Counted from the stretch's first letter, positions 1 to 9,121 are shown. The stretch: DNA of 64,000 nucleotides from Clostridium sp. AT4 (GCF_001517625.2 NZ_LN999828.1:2044661-2108660); one strand, 5' to 3'. The notes: a model not told the origin generated them from the letters alone. Numbers and translations are program-made.

Positions 1-681
1 AATGTAGACGGTTCCGATGCCGGCGCTTACAATGGTACGGTTACTCCCGGATGGCAGACAGAAGCAGACGGCTCGAAAAAATACTTAAAGCCCGATGGAA
101 CCTATATTACAAATGGCTGGCTTACTCTGGAAGATGAGCAGTATTACATGGATGAACGCGGAGTAATGCTTAAGGATACCGTTACGCCGGACGGCCATTA
201 TGTAACGCCGGAAGGCAAGCGCGTGTCCTATATGCCAGGTTGGTTCCAGGATACGGACGGCTGGCGCTACATCCAGAAGAACGGCTATTATCTGGCAAAC
301 TCCTGGTTCCAGGATACAGACGGAAAATACTATTACTTCAATATGGCGGCCCTGATGGCTGTAAATACAGATACTCCGGACGGATATCATGTAGATGAAA
401 ACGGCGTATGGGACGGGAATGCTTCTACGGTTGTAAAAGAAACCGTAAATCTGGGGCCCGGCGTCGCAACCGGCTGGGAGCCTGTCGATATCGGCTGGAA
501 ATTCAGGCAGTCTGACGGCTCTTATCTCACCAACAGCTGGAAACAGGATCCGGACGGAAAATGGTATTATCTCAACGAGGACGGCTGGATGTTAAAGGAT
601 ACTACTACGCCGGACGGCTTCTATGTAGATGAAAACGGTGTATGGCAGCAGGATGCAGCTGCTCCTGAGACAGCTGAATAA
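1..681 (+). CDS. Cell-wall-binding-repeat surface protein, C-terminal part (5' end outside window)
   Basis: The reading frame is open from base 1 to the TAA at 679-681, so this is the last 226 residues of a larger protein whose start lies upstream. It consists of aromatic- and glycine-rich cell-wall-binding (choline-binding type) repeats with signatures such as GWQTEADGSKKYL, SWFQDTDGKYYYF and SWKQDPDGKWYYL, in places linked by TTPDGFYVDENGVW-type segments. Such repeats anchor exported proteins non-covalently to the envelope, often to choline-bearing polymers. The N-terminal functional domain cannot be seen. A strong terminator follows at once, and then the recombinase genes. Family assignment is secure; the exact role is unknown. 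Confidence 0.85.
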   Translation, partial: NVDGSDAGAYNGTVTPGWQTEADGSKKYLKPDGTYITNGWLTLEDEQYYMDERGVMLKDTVTPDGHYVTPEGKRVSYMPGWFQDTDGWRYIQKNGYYLANSWFQDTDGKYYYFNMAALMAVNTDTPDGYHVDENGVWDGNASTVVKETVNLGPGVATGWEPVDIGWKFRQSDGSYLTNSWKQDPDGKWYYLNEDGWMLKDTTTPDGFYVDENGVWQQDAAAPETAE

Positions 682-707
682 AACAAAATCAAATACCGAC
701 AAAATAG

Positions 708-741
708 AAAGGCATGGGCGAATCGTTCTCATGCCTTTTTT
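708..741 (+). terminator. Rho-independent terminator of the surface-protein gene
   Basis: A 9-bp perfect stem (AAAGGCATG at 708-716 with CATGCCTTT at 730-738) is followed by a T run, 27 bases after the stop codon. It separates the surface-protein transcript from the recombinase genes. Confidence 0.85.
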
Positions 742-920
742 CAGGCACATAAGATGACAGTTTTATTTATTTCTGTCTATCTTTGTTAAATTTTCATAAA
801 ACAGATGACAAATATACTATTTTTATATATTTTTTGTACTTTATTAACAATTTGACTATTTCATTTTCAATTGTATCTGTGATATTATCATTTTCAAAAT
901 TTATTTTAAGGAGGCACAGC
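742..920. other. AT-rich intergenic region before the recombinase cluster
   Basis: This stretch is much richer in A/T than its surroundings and holds no gene. It has a short inverted pair, TTGTTAA at 783-789 and TTAACAA at 844-850, and a TTGACT at 852-857, but no well-spaced -10 box, so no promoter is called with confidence. A possible TTG start at 783 would extend the first recombinase, but the AAGGAGG at 908-914 places the real start at 921. Confidence 0.4.
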
Positions 921-1772
921 ATGAAACAGCTGCCATCTAATGTCACAGGGAAAGACGCCATGGCGGAAACGCTGACCGCCTTTCAAATCTTTCTTCAAAA
1001 CCGTGATATGTCCCCAAATACAATTTCCTCTTACATGTTCGGAGCCAGGGATTTTCTTGAACGGTACGGCGAGATCACCCCGGAACATATCAGCCTTTAC
1101 AAAGCCTATCTTATCGATCACTACCGTCCGCAGACTGTAAATGCCAGAATACGTGCTCTGAATTCATTTCTCAGATTCCAGCAAAAAGAAAATATGAATA
1201 CGCGGCTTTTAAAAATTCAACAAAAAAAATATACCGAATATGTGATCAGCCAAGGAGACTATGAGTATCTGAAGCAACGGCTTCTGGAGGATGAACAATT
1301 GACCTTTTACTATATCGTGCGTCTGATCGCAGCCACAGGCGTACGGGTCAGCGAACTGGTGGAATTTAACTGCGAAGACGTCGCCCACGGATACCGGAAC
1401 ATCATTTCAAAAGGCAATAAAATAAGGCGTGTATATATTCCGTCAGGACTGCAAATCAGGCTGAAGGACTGGCTTTCCAATGAAGGCCGAAAAAAGGGGT
1501 CTCTTTTTTTGAATCACAGCGGATGCCGTATGTCTGTCTCAGGAGTACGCAAACAGTTAAAGGTACTTGGATGCCGCTATGGACTTGACCCAAGAGTTGT
1601 ATATCCCCATTCACTGCGCCACAGGTTTGCCAAAAATTTTATTGAAAGCGGCGGAGATATTTCTTTTTTATCCGATCTTCTTGGACATGAAAGCATTGAA
1701 ACTACCCGAATTTATCTGCGGCGGACCAGCACTGAGCAGGCGCGGATTTTCAATCAGGTCGTAAACTGGTAG
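921..1772 (+). CDS. Tyrosine recombinase 1 (phage-integrase family, type A)
   Basis: A 283-residue site-specific tyrosine recombinase. The N-terminal SAM-like core-binding domain (about residues 10-100) is followed by the catalytic domain. The catalytic set is visible: Arg in ATGVRVSEL, the His-x-x-Arg box in YPHSLRHRFAKNF, and LLGHESIETTRIYL with the second His and the Tyr nucleophile. The ATG at 921 is chosen because AAGGAGG lies 6 bases upstream; a longer TTG-started form has no such site. It heads four tandem recombinase genes and resembles gene 3 more than gene 2. Small recombinases of this kind often invert or excise local DNA, commonly near surface-protein genes; the target here is not visible. 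Confidence 0.92.
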   Translation: MKQLPSNVTGKDAMAETLTAFQIFLQNRDMSPNTISSYMFGARDFLERYGEITPEHISLYKAYLIDHYRPQTVNARIRALNSFLRFQQKENMNTRLLKIQQKKYTEYVISQGDYEYLKQRLLEDEQLTFYYIVRLIAATGVRVSELVEFNCEDVAHGYRNIISKGNKIRRVYIPSGLQIRLKDWLSNEGRKKGSLFLNHSGCRMSVSGVRKQLKVLGCRYGLDPRVVYPHSLRHRFAKNFIESGGDISFLSDLLGHESIETTRIYLRRTSTEQARIFNQVVNW

Positions 1773-1787
1773 GAGGCAGGATGTATC

Positions 1788-2663
1788 ATGGGACAACGAA
1801 AAAAACCGAAGGAGCCGGAGGAGGAATTTATCCTGTATCTGAAGGAGCATGGGGCATCAGAACACACCGTTGACAGCTGTCTGGCTGCTCTCCGGCTCTT
1901 TTTCAGGCTCTATGGAGAAATCAGCGCAGAGAATCTGGATGCATTCAGACGGTATCTGATGGAGCACTATAAAATTTCTACCGTAAACAGCCGGATCTAT
2001 GGTATAAACCGCTTTCTGGCTTACTGTTCTGAGTGTAAAAACTCTTATGAAACAAGTGGGAAATGGGCACTTCCGGAAAAAAATTTCCGCCTTGGCGTAA
2101 TCCGCAGCCAGAATCCTCCATTTCTGGATAATATTATTTCAGAAAAGGATTATGAAAAGCTTAGAGACAATCTGAAAAAAGACCGGGATATGAAATGGTA
2201 TTTTGCAGTGCGGTTCCTGGCCTGTACTGGAGCCAGAGTCAGTGAGCTGATCCAGATCAAACGGGAGCATATACAGCTTGGATATATGGATCTGTATACA
2301 AAAGGCGGAAAGGTGCGCAGGATTTATTTCCCCGACTATCTCTGTTCAGAAGCTTCCGGGTGGATGGACTCGCAGAACATGGGATCCGGTTTTCTATTCC
2401 GCAACCGAAAAGGCGGAGCCGTTTCTCCCCGCTGGATCAACAGCCAGCTTAAGCTTCGTGCCAGACAGTATGGTATTCCGGAGGAAACGGTATATCCACA
2501 CTCCTTCCGCCACCGGTTCGCTAAAAATTTCCTGTCCCGCTGCAATGATATTGCTCTGCTTGCGGATCTGATGGGACATGAAAGTATTGAAACCACGCGG
2601 ATCTATCTGACAAAATCTTCCCAGGAACAGCGTGAGATCATTGATTCTATCGTAACCTGGTAG
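1788..2663 (+). CDS. Tyrosine recombinase 2 (phage-integrase family, type B)
   Basis: A 291-residue tyrosine recombinase that begins 15 bases after recombinase 1 ends, with AGGAGG at 1771-1776 over the previous stop codon. The catalytic Arg (TGARVSELIQIK), the box YPHSFRHRFAKNF and LMGHESIETTRIYL are intact. It belongs to a different subtype from recombinases 1 and 3: its core carries CNDIALLADLMGHE and its tail is KSSQEQREIIDSIVTW, both shared with recombinase 4. A longer linker (about residues 85-115) joins the core-binding and catalytic domains. The tight spacing implies co-translation with gene 1, so the pair may act as a two-recombinase set (inference). Confidence 0.92.
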   Translation: MGQRKKPKEPEEEFILYLKEHGASEHTVDSCLAALRLFFRLYGEISAENLDAFRRYLMEHYKISTVNSRIYGINRFLAYCSECKNSYETSGKWALPEKNFRLGVIRSQNPPFLDNIISEKDYEKLRDNLKKDRDMKWYFAVRFLACTGARVSELIQIKREHIQLGYMDLYTKGGKVRRIYFPDYLCSEASGWMDSQNMGSGFLFRNRKGGAVSPRWINSQLKLRARQYGIPEETVYPHSFRHRFAKNFLSRCNDIALLADLMGHESIETTRIYLTKSSQEQREIIDSIVTW

Positions 2664-2732
2664 CTATCCAGCCCCCACACTTATAATTTCTAAAAAATCG
2701 GTCTAGGATGGATGAAAAAAGGAGAATTCATT

Positions 2733-3569
2733 ATGAATGCGATTACAAAATCATCATCTGTCCGGGGATTGGAGGTTTTCCTGGAGCACCTTCAGGAAAA
2801 AAATATGTCCGATAATACCATCTGCGTTTACCGCTATGCTGTGGAGCAGTTTTACAGGCTTTATCCCCAGCTTACTTCCAGAAATCTGCAGCTTTACAAG
2901 GTTTATCTGCTTGAGCATTATAAGCCCCAGACTGTAAACTTAAGACTCAGGGCAATAAACTGTTTTATAGAAGATAAAAAGCTCCGGTCTTCTCCTGCCC
3001 CCATGATACGGATCCAGCAGAAAACCTGGCTGGATAAGATTATCAGTCAGGCCGATTATGAATATCTGAAACAGAGGCTTTTAGAGGATGAGGAAATGGT
3101 CTATTATTTCCTCGTTCGTCTTATGGCAGCTACCGGAGTCAGGGTCAGCGAGCTTGTAACCTTTCAGGTAGGGGATGTACACTGCGGTTTTAAGGATCTG
3201 TATTCCAAAGGGGATAAGATGAGGAGGATTTATATTCCTTCAAATCTTCGAAAAGCCTTTTTTAAATGGGATGACTTTACAGCCCGTACAGATGGAGCCC
3301 TGTTTTTAAACCGCTTTGGAGCTCCTATTACTCCCTCCGGCATACGCTCGCGGTTGAAAACCTTTGCCGCACGGTATGGATTGGATCCGGAGGTAATGTA
3401 CCCCCACTCTTTCCGCCACCGGTTCGCCAAAAACTTTATTGAAGCCTGCGGGGATATTTCTCTGCTGGCAGATCTTTTGGGACATGAGAGCATTGAAACT
3501 ACGCGGATTTATCTGCGCAGAAGCAGCGCGGAGCAATACAGGATCGTAAATAAGGTAGTAGACTGGTGA
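2733..3569 (+). CDS. Tyrosine recombinase 3 (phage-integrase family, type A)
   Basis: A 278-residue tyrosine recombinase of the same subtype as recombinase 1 (shared stretches include DYEYLKQRLLEDE and DLLGHESIETTRIYLRR). All catalytic residues are present. An in-frame ATG lies at 2712, but AAAGGAG at 2718-2724 sits 8 bases before the ATG at 2733, which is therefore preferred. It is separated from recombinase 2 by 69 bases with no clear terminator. The A-B-A-B order suggests that an ancestral two-gene unit was duplicated. Confidence 0.92.
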   Translation: MNAITKSSSVRGLEVFLEHLQEKNMSDNTICVYRYAVEQFYRLYPQLTSRNLQLYKVYLLEHYKPQTVNLRLRAINCFIEDKKLRSSPAPMIRIQQKTWLDKIISQADYEYLKQRLLEDEEMVYYFLVRLMAATGVRVSELVTFQVGDVHCGFKDLYSKGDKMRRIYIPSNLRKAFFKWDDFTARTDGALFLNRFGAPITPSGIRSRLKTFAARYGLDPEVMYPHSFRHRFAKNFIEACGDISLLADLLGHESIETTRIYLRRSSAEQYRIVNKVVDW

Positions 3570-3584
3570 AAGGAGACATATGGG

Positions 3585-4440
3585 ATGAATGTGAACAATG
3601 GAAACTCCCTGCTCCCGGAGGATCGGATCAAAGAATTTAAAAGCATGCTTTCAGAAAATGGAGCGTCGGAAAATACGGTAAGGGTATATGCGGCGTCTGT
3701 GCGGGAATTTTATAAAAATCATCAGGAGCTGACCGTAGACGAATTACAGGACTATAAAAGAGAGCTTTTGAAAAAATACCGGCCTGCAACAGTAAATACA
3801 CGGATCTATGGGATCAACCAATATGTGAAGTACCAAAAAAAACAGTGGAATTCCGGAAGATTTCCGGCTTCCTCCTGTGCGGTGCCAGCAGAAACCATTT
3901 CTCAACAATATAATCTCAAAACGGGATTATGAAAAACTGAAAAAGGGACTTTTGAAGGATCAGGATCTATTCTGGTACTTTGTAGTGCGGTTCCTGGGCG
4001 CTACAGGAGCCAGAGTAAGCGAATTGGTTCAGATCAAGGCAGAACACATTGCCGTAGGCTGTATGGATCTGTACACGAAAGGGGGAAAAATGCGCCGTAT
4101 TTATTTTCCCAGACAGCTTTGCAGGGAAATGGCTGTGTGGCTAAAACAGAGAGAACTGTCATCCGGATATATATTTACCAGCCGCTGCGGAAAGCCCATT
4201 ACTCCCAGAGGGATCGGCTTACAGCTTAAAGTGCTTGCAAAACGATACCGGATCCGGCCTGAAACGGTATATCCCCATTCCTTCCGCCATCGGTATGCAA
4301 AGAATTTTCTTGAAAAATTCAATGATATTTCCCTGCTGGCAGACCTTATGGGACATGACAGCATCGAAACCACGCGCATCTATCTGACCCGTTCCTCACA
4401 GGAACAGCAAAAGGTGATTGACCGGGTAGTAACCTGGTAA
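3585..4440 (+). pseudogene. Tyrosine recombinase 4 (type B), split by a frameshift at an A8 tract
   Basis: The first frame (ATG 3585, stop 3932) encodes the core-binding domain. The second frame (about 3832 to the TAA at 4440) encodes a complete catalytic domain with TGARVSEL, YPHSFRHRYAKNF and LMGHDSIETTRIYL. Alignment by eye to recombinase 2 puts the switch at or just after the run of eight A at 3835-3842: beyond it the +1 frame reads SGIPEDFRLPPV, matching ALPEKNFRLGVI of recombinase 2. Seven A would restore one protein of about 285 residues. A GTG at 3877 could start the catalytic half alone. It may be a pseudogene, a phase-variable or slippage-expressed gene, or a sequencing error. Confidence 0.8.
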
Positions 4441-4471
4441 TATAATACAACCATTAATGGAGGATAATTAT

Positions 4472-5341
4472 ATGTATCAATACACCTGGTATCAATGGCT
4501 GTTTATTTTCTATCTATACTGTTTTTTAGGGTGGATCTTTGAATCATCCTATGTTTCTCTAAAAGAAAGGCGTCCTGTAAACCGGGGATTTCTGCGGCTG
4601 CCTCTGCTCCCTCTGTATGGTACGGGAGCTGTGATGATGCTGTGGGTATCCCTCCCTCTGAGAGAGCATCTCCTTTTGGTCTTTCTGGCTGGCATGACCG
4701 CTTCTACTGCTCTTGAATATATAACCGGCTGGTGCATGGAACAGCTGTTCCGGGTACGCTACTGGGACTACAGCAGCCAGGCTTTTAATTTACACGGATA
4801 TATCTGCCTTTCTTCTTCTATTGCCTGGGGGGTTCTTACCCTGCTTCTGACAGAGGTAATCCATAAGCCGGTGGAATTCTGGATCGTAAACACCTCACAA
4901 GCTCTGCTTTTACTCTGGGTTCTGTTTATATCCGTATTTTTCATCCTTGATACCATACAATCAGTACAGGCTGCCCTCAATCTGGCAAAGGTACTGGATT
5001 CCATGACCCATATGCTGGCAGAACTGGAAGATATACAGGTGCAGTTAGCCCTGCTCAAAGCAGAAACAAACCAGAAACTTGCCAATATCCAGGAAGAGGC
5101 TTCCCATAAGCTGGCTGCCGCAAAAGCCGAGGCTGCACTTTACAGGACTTCCAAAGAAGAGCAGATCCGCTCTCTTACCAGGAGGATGTCTGAGCTGGCG
5201 CATCAGAGACAGCATATGGCCCTCCACATAGATTTATACCAGAGAGGGATCCTGAAGCGTAATCCGGGAGCCCGTTCCACACGGTTCGAAACCGCATTTA
5301 AAGAACTGCGGGAGATTGCAGAAAAACAGCTTCACAAATAA
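4472..5341 (+). CDS. Putative ABC-transporter-type membrane protein (PF06541 family) with C-terminal coiled coil
   Basis: A 289-residue membrane protein. About five hydrophobic segments fill roughly residues 5-165, beginning WLFIFYLYCFLGWIFES, which is typical of the PF06541 'putative ABC-transporter type IV' family. A long charged helical tail follows, rich in heptad-like Ala/Leu/Glu, for example AELEDIQVQLALLKAETNQK. The ATG at 4472 is chosen over the one at 4457 because GGAGG (4459-4463) overlaps the earlier ATG and is correctly spaced for the later one. It begins 31 bases after the recombinase cluster and could be co-transcribed with it. The biochemical role of the family is not established. 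Confidence 0.75.
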   Translation: MYQYTWYQWLFIFYLYCFLGWIFESSYVSLKERRPVNRGFLRLPLLPLYGTGAVMMLWVSLPLREHLLLVFLAGMTASTALEYITGWCMEQLFRVRYWDYSSQAFNLHGYICLSSSIAWGVLTLLLTEVIHKPVEFWIVNTSQALLLLWVLFISVFFILDTIQSVQAALNLAKVLDSMTHMLAELEDIQVQLALLKAETNQKLANIQEEASHKLAAAKAEAALYRTSKEEQIRSLTRRMSELAHQRQHMALHIDLYQRGILKRNPGARSTRFETAFKELREIAEKQLHK

Positions 5342-5346
5342 ACGTC

Positions 5347-5386
5347 GATCAGCCGCCGGGAAGTGCGTACTGCCCGGCGGCTGATC
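5347..5386. terminator. Bidirectional terminator between convergent genes
   Basis: A perfect 14-bp stem (GATCAGCCGCCGGG at 5347-5360 with its complement at 5373-5386) has a 12-base loop. It lies between the ends of the plus-strand membrane protein gene and the minus-strand phosphoglucomutase gene. T-rich sequence follows on the plus side; the minus side is less T-rich. Confidence 0.8.
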
Positions 5387-5403
5387 TTTATACTGCTTTT
5401 ATA

Positions 5404-7140
5404 TTACATCATCTTATCTACCATAGCCATAACAGCTGCTCCAAGGTCTGCTTCCTTCTGGTCTGCATCCTCTAAGGAGGTTCCCTTTACGCCAAAGTAG
5501 AACTTGATCTTCGGCTCTGTACCGGAAGGTCTTACGCAGATCCATGCGCCGTCCTCCAGGTCATAGTACAGTACATTGGAGGCCGGAAGTCCGGTTGGCT
5601 TTACCGCTCCTGTCTCCATGTCCCTGATCGTATCCAGCTTGTAGTCTCTTGCTGATACTACCTTGTAACCGCCTACCTCTGCAGGGGTATTATTTCTCAG
5701 AGTTTCCATGATGGACTGGATCTTTGCCAGACCTTCGATGCCGGATAAACCGATAGACTTGACAGAATCCTTGTAATAGCCGTATTTCTCATACATGGCT
5801 ACCATGGCATCCCACAGGGTCATTCCCTTCTGCTTATAGTAGGCAGCTGCCTCGCAGAGAGCGGCCGTAGCGGAAATAGCGTCCTTATCACGGGCATAGG
5901 TGCCGATCAGGCAGCCATAGCTCTCTTCCATGCCAAAGAGATAGGTTCCTGTTCCTGTGGTTTCATTTTTAAGGATCTGCTTTCCGATCCACTTAAAGCC
6001 TGTAAGCACCTCGATCAGCTCTGCACCGTAGGCTTTGGCTACCGCGTCGATCAGATTGGTGGATACGATGGACTTTACAACCTGTCCGTCTGTCGGGATT
6101 TTGCCCTCAGCCTGCTTCTGGCTTAATACATATTCGCACAGCAGGGAACCGGACATATTTCCGGTCAGAGGAATGTATTCGCCGGACTTTGCATCCTTTA
6201 CATATACGCCCAGGCGGTCGGCATCCGGGTCTGTGGCAAGTACAAGGTCGGCGTCCTTTTCCTTAGCCAGCTTTAAGCCCAGTTCAAAGGCTTCTTTGGC
6301 CTCAGGGTTTGGGTAGCTTACAGTAGGGAAATTTCCGTCCGGAAGCTCCTGCTCGGGAACTACATATACGTGAGTAAAGCCGATCTCCTTCATCACTCTT
6401 CTGGCAGGAATATTTCCAGTGCCGTGAAGAGGGGTATATACAATGCGGATCTGATCCTGCATCTCATCAATGGCCTTCTGGTTTACAACCTGAGCCTTTA
6501 CCTGAGCGATGTACTTGTCATCGATCTCTTTTCCGATAACCTCATACTTGCCCGCTGCGATGGCAGAAGCCTCGTCTGTGGTCTTTACGCTGGACAGATC
6601 CTCGATGGCAAGAACCTCCTCTGTCACGCCCTTGTCGTGAGGCGGTGTAAACTGTGCGCCGTCCTCCCAGTATACCTTGTAGCCGTTGTACTCCGGCGGA
6701 TTATGGCTGGCAGTGATGTTAATGCCTGCCACGCAGCCCAGCTCGCGGACAGCAAAGGACAGCTCCGGTGTGGGGCGCAGGGATTCAAACTTGTATGCCT
6801 TAATTCCGTTGGCTGCCAGAGTCATAGCCGCCTCCATGGCAAATTCAGGAGACATATTGCGGGAGTCATAGGCAATGGCTACGCCCTTGTCTGCAGCGCC
6901 CTGCTTGATAATGTAGTTTGCCAGTCCCTGTGTGGCCCGTCTTACTACATAAATATTCATACGGTTGATTCCTGCTCCGATGATCCCCCTAAGGCCTGCG
7001 GTTCCGAACTCCAGATCCATATAAAAACGCTCTTTGATCTCGTTCTCATCGCCTTCAATGGCCTTTAACTCGGCTTTGGTGGCTTCATCAAAATACGGAT
7101 TGGACAGCCATTCCTGATAGATCTTCATGTAATCTTTCAT
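5404..7140 (-). CDS. pgcA: Phosphoglucomutase / phosphomannomutase (alpha-D-phosphohexomutase)
   Basis: A 578-residue alpha-D-phosphohexomutase, expected to interconvert glucose-1-phosphate and glucose-6-phosphate (some family members also use mannose phosphates) for glycogen, teichoic acid and polysaccharide synthesis. Family marks are the catalytic phosphoserine loop TASHNPPEYNGYK, the metal loop DPDADRLG, the sugar loop GMEESYGC and the phosphate-binding RPSGTEPKIKFY near the C-terminus. The length matches the long Firmicutes PgcA type. The start at 7140 (MKDYMKIYQEW) is chosen because GGAGGGAG lies just upstream; an ATG-like extension to 7170 lacks this. It is a single gene behind the rho terminator. 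Confidence 0.93.
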   Translation of the reverse strand: MKDYMKIYQEWLSNPYFDEATKAELKAIEGDENEIKERFYMDLEFGTAGLRGIIGAGINRMNIYVVRRATQGLANYIIKQGAADKGVAIAYDSRNMSPEFAMEAAMTLAANGIKAYKFESLRPTPELSFAVRELGCVAGINITASHNPPEYNGYKVYWEDGAQFTPPHDKGVTEEVLAIEDLSSVKTTDEASAIAAGKYEVIGKEIDDKYIAQVKAQVVNQKAIDEMQDQIRIVYTPLHGTGNIPARRVMKEIGFTHVYVVPEQELPDGNFPTVSYPNPEAKEAFELGLKLAKEKDADLVLATDPDADRLGVYVKDAKSGEYIPLTGNMSGSLLCEYVLSQKQAEGKIPTDGQVVKSIVSTNLIDAVAKAYGAELIEVLTGFKWIGKQILKNETTGTGTYLFGMEESYGCLIGTYARDKDAISATAALCEAAAYYKQKGMTLWDAMVAMYEKYGYYKDSVKSIGLSGIEGLAKIQSIMETLRNNTPAEVGGYKVVSARDYKLDTIRDMETGAVKPTGLPASNVLYYDLEDGAWICVRPSGTEPKIKFYFGVKGTSLEDADQKEADLGAAVMAMVDKMM

Positions 7141-7213
7141 TTCTATACTCCCTCCTGATTTCCCATGCATCGTAATACCTGCATTTTTATGCTTTTGATT
7201 ATACTACACCAGG

Positions 7214-7250
7214 AAAAAAAAGGGAAGTAGATGCCAAGTAAAACTTCCCT
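7214..7250 (-). terminator. Terminator of rho
   Basis: Read on the minus strand, AGGGAAGT (7250-7243) pairs with ACTTCCCT (7228-7221) and is followed by a run of T. The stem touches the rho stop codon. Confidence 0.85.
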
Positions 7251-8944
7251 TACAGCAGGCGTATCTTCTTTACCATTTCGCAGAATTCATAGTTATTTCT
7301 TGTCTTGGAGAAAAGATCCAGGATACGCTCTACGGCTTCATCGGGCTTCAGGGAATTGGTGGCTTTCCGCACTATGTCTACGGCCTCTGCTTCCTGCCGG
7401 TTAAGAAGAAGGTCATCCCTTCGGGTACCGGATTTTAAAATGTCAATGGCCGGGAAAATCCGCTTTTCTGACAGGCGGCGGTCTAAAACCAGCTCCATGT
7501 TTCCGGTTCCCTTAAATTCCTCATATACTACATCATCCATACGGCTTCCTGTATCTACCAGAGCCGTAGCCAGAATGGTAAGGCTGCCGCCCTCACGCAT
7601 ATTTCTGGCGGCTCCGAAGAAACGCTTCGGCATATAAAGAGCAGCCGGGTCAAGGCCTCCTGATAAGGTACGGCCGCTGGGAGCTACGGTAAGGTTATAA
7701 GCCCTTGCAAGACGGGTAATACTGTCTAAAAGGATAATCACATCTCTCCCGTGTTCTACCAGGCGCTTTGCCCTTTCGATCACCATTTCTGATACACGCT
7801 TATGACGGTCCGGCTGCTCGTCAAAGGTGGAATAGATAACCTCTACGTTTGGCCCTACGATCGCCTCTCGGATGTCCGTTACCTCCTCTGGCCGTTCATC
7901 AATCAAAAGGATCATCAGGTGCATATCCGGATGATTTACAGTAATTGCTCTGGCGACCTGCTTTAAAAGGGTGGTTTTTCCTGCCTTGGGCGGAGAAACG
8001 ATCATGCCTCTCTGGCCCTTTCCAATGGGCGATAAAAGATCCAGCACACGCATTGCTACAGAGTTACGCTCTCCCCGTGTTTCCATATGAAGACGCTCAT
8101 TTGGGAAAATGGGAGTAAGATCTTCAAAATTCGGACGGCGTTCTGTGGCGCTTAAGGGATATCCGTTCACTGTTTTGATATAAAGAAGAGCAGCGAATTT
8201 CTCCGTTACTGCTTTGATCCTTCTGTTTCCTACAATGATATCACCTGTTTTTAAATTGAACCGGCGGATCTGTGAGGGAGCCACATAAACGTCATTTTCT
8301 CCCGGAAGGAAATTTTCGCAGCGGATAAAGCCAAAGCCATCTGGCATAACTTCCAGAATACCGTTTGCCTCAATTCCGCTGTCAAGCTCTGCCATATCCT
8401 GACCGGCAATGCCGGAAGCGTCACTGCGAGGCTCTGGACGGGATTCGCGGACGTCTGCCCGTGTCTCTCTGGTGTCACGAATGTCTCCTGTTTCCCTGGA
8501 TTCCCGGCTCTCTCTTGACTCCCTGTTGTCTCTGGATTCCCGGCTCTCCTTTGGCTCCCTGCTTTCTGCTGAATCCCTGGAAGCTTCTCTGGAATTTTGC
8601 TGCCCGTATGAAGTCCGGGGCTGTCTGACAAAACGGGTTTGACGTGAGGAGTCACGCTGTGGGCGTCCATCGCGCGGCTTTCCGCTGTCCCGTGACTTTT
8701 CGCTGTCCCGCGGCTCACCGTTTTCTTTGCTGCTTTGGGGTTCACGGCTGCTTTGTGCCTCACGGCCTTCACTGGAACCGGAATCCGGCTGCAAAACAGC
8801 TTCAGACTGTGCGGCCGCCTCATTTTCCCGGCACAAAAGTTCTATGATCTCAGCTTTTCTGAGGGTGCTGATGCCTTTAAGCCCCTGAGATTTCGCCAAT
8901 TCCTTGAGCTCCGCTAAAGGAAGGGTCTGTAATTTTTCTCGCAT
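7250..8944 (-). CDS. rho: Transcription termination factor Rho with a long disordered insertion
   Basis: A 564-residue Rho: hexameric RNA-dependent ATPase that ends transcription. The N-terminal Rho_N helix bundle (residues 6-40, [17 protein letters not shown]) is followed by an unusual low-complexity insertion (about 45-178) of Ser, Arg, Glu and Asp with [10 protein letters not shown]-type repeats. Then come the cold-shock-like RNA-binding domain (about 190-265, [15 protein letters not shown]) and the ATPase, with Walker [12 protein letters not shown] near 317-327, [10 protein letters not shown] and the C-terminal KTRNNYEF region. The start is supported by AAGGAG just upstream. The catalytic parts look complete. 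Arg-rich disordered insertions occur in other clostridial Rho proteins; this one's function is unknown. Confidence 0.95.
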   Translation of the reverse strand: MREKLQTLPLAELKELAKSQGLKGISTLRKAEIIELLCRENEAAAQSEAVLQPDSGSSEGREAQSSREPQSSKENGEPRDSEKSRDSGKPRDGRPQRDSSRQTRFVRQPRTSYGQQNSREASRDSAESREPKESRESRDNRESRESRESRETGDIRDTRETRADVRESRPEPRSDASGIAGQDMAELDSGIEANGILEVMPDGFGFIRCENFLPGENDVYVAPSQIRRFNLKTGDIIVGNRRIKAVTEKFAALLYIKTVNGYPLSATERRPNFEDLTPIFPNERLHMETRGERNSVAMRVLDLLSPIGKGQRGMIVSPPKAGKTTLLKQVARAITVNHPDMHLMILLIDERPEEVTDIREAIVGPNVEVIYSTFDEQPDRHKRVSEMVIERAKRLVEHGRDVIILLDSITRLARAYNLTVAPSGRTLSGGLDPAALYMPKRFFGAARNMREGGSLTILATALVDTGSRMDDVVYEEFKGTGNMELVLDRRLSEKRIFPAIDILKSGTRRDDLLLNRQEAEAVDIVRKATNSLKPDEAVERILDLFSKTRNNYEFCEMVKKIRLL

Positions 8945-9115
8945 ATGATTCTCCTTAATTTTACGAACAGTTGTATTGATCCTGAATTATCTAAATGTAA
9001 TCAAAAGTGGGAATGGTACAAAACCGGAACGGTTCTGACCGTGAATGAGTCCGGGCGCTGATATCTCAGACAGAAAGCCCCTGGAATATGCGGGGAAAGC
9101 GCCCTGATTGCTTAT
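8945..9115 (-). promoter_or_regulatory. Structured 5' leader of rho
   Basis: About 170 bases lie between the predicted transcription start and the rho ATG. Near its 5' end a GGGCGC-type arm (about 9102-9095) can pair with AGCGCCC (about 9060-9053), enclosing a smaller CCCC/GGGG hairpin. A leader this long and structured fits the known tendency of Rho to regulate its own synthesis; no specific motif was recognised. Confidence 0.4.
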
Positions 9116-9121
9116 ACAGAC

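Noticed and set aside
783-850. TTGTTAA/TTAACAA inverted pair as a recombinase inversion site
   Set aside because: Seven AT-rich bases are expected by chance in this stretch, and no second copy elsewhere in the window matches.
6370-7068. A 232-codon open frame on the plus strand opposite phosphoglucomutase
   Set aside because: It lies wholly inside pgcA on the other strand, has no ribosome site, and its composition mirrors the real gene.
8411-8812. Short near-repeats that might suggest a CRISPR array
   Set aside because: They are imperfect 6-12 base coding repeats inside rho, with no regular spacers.
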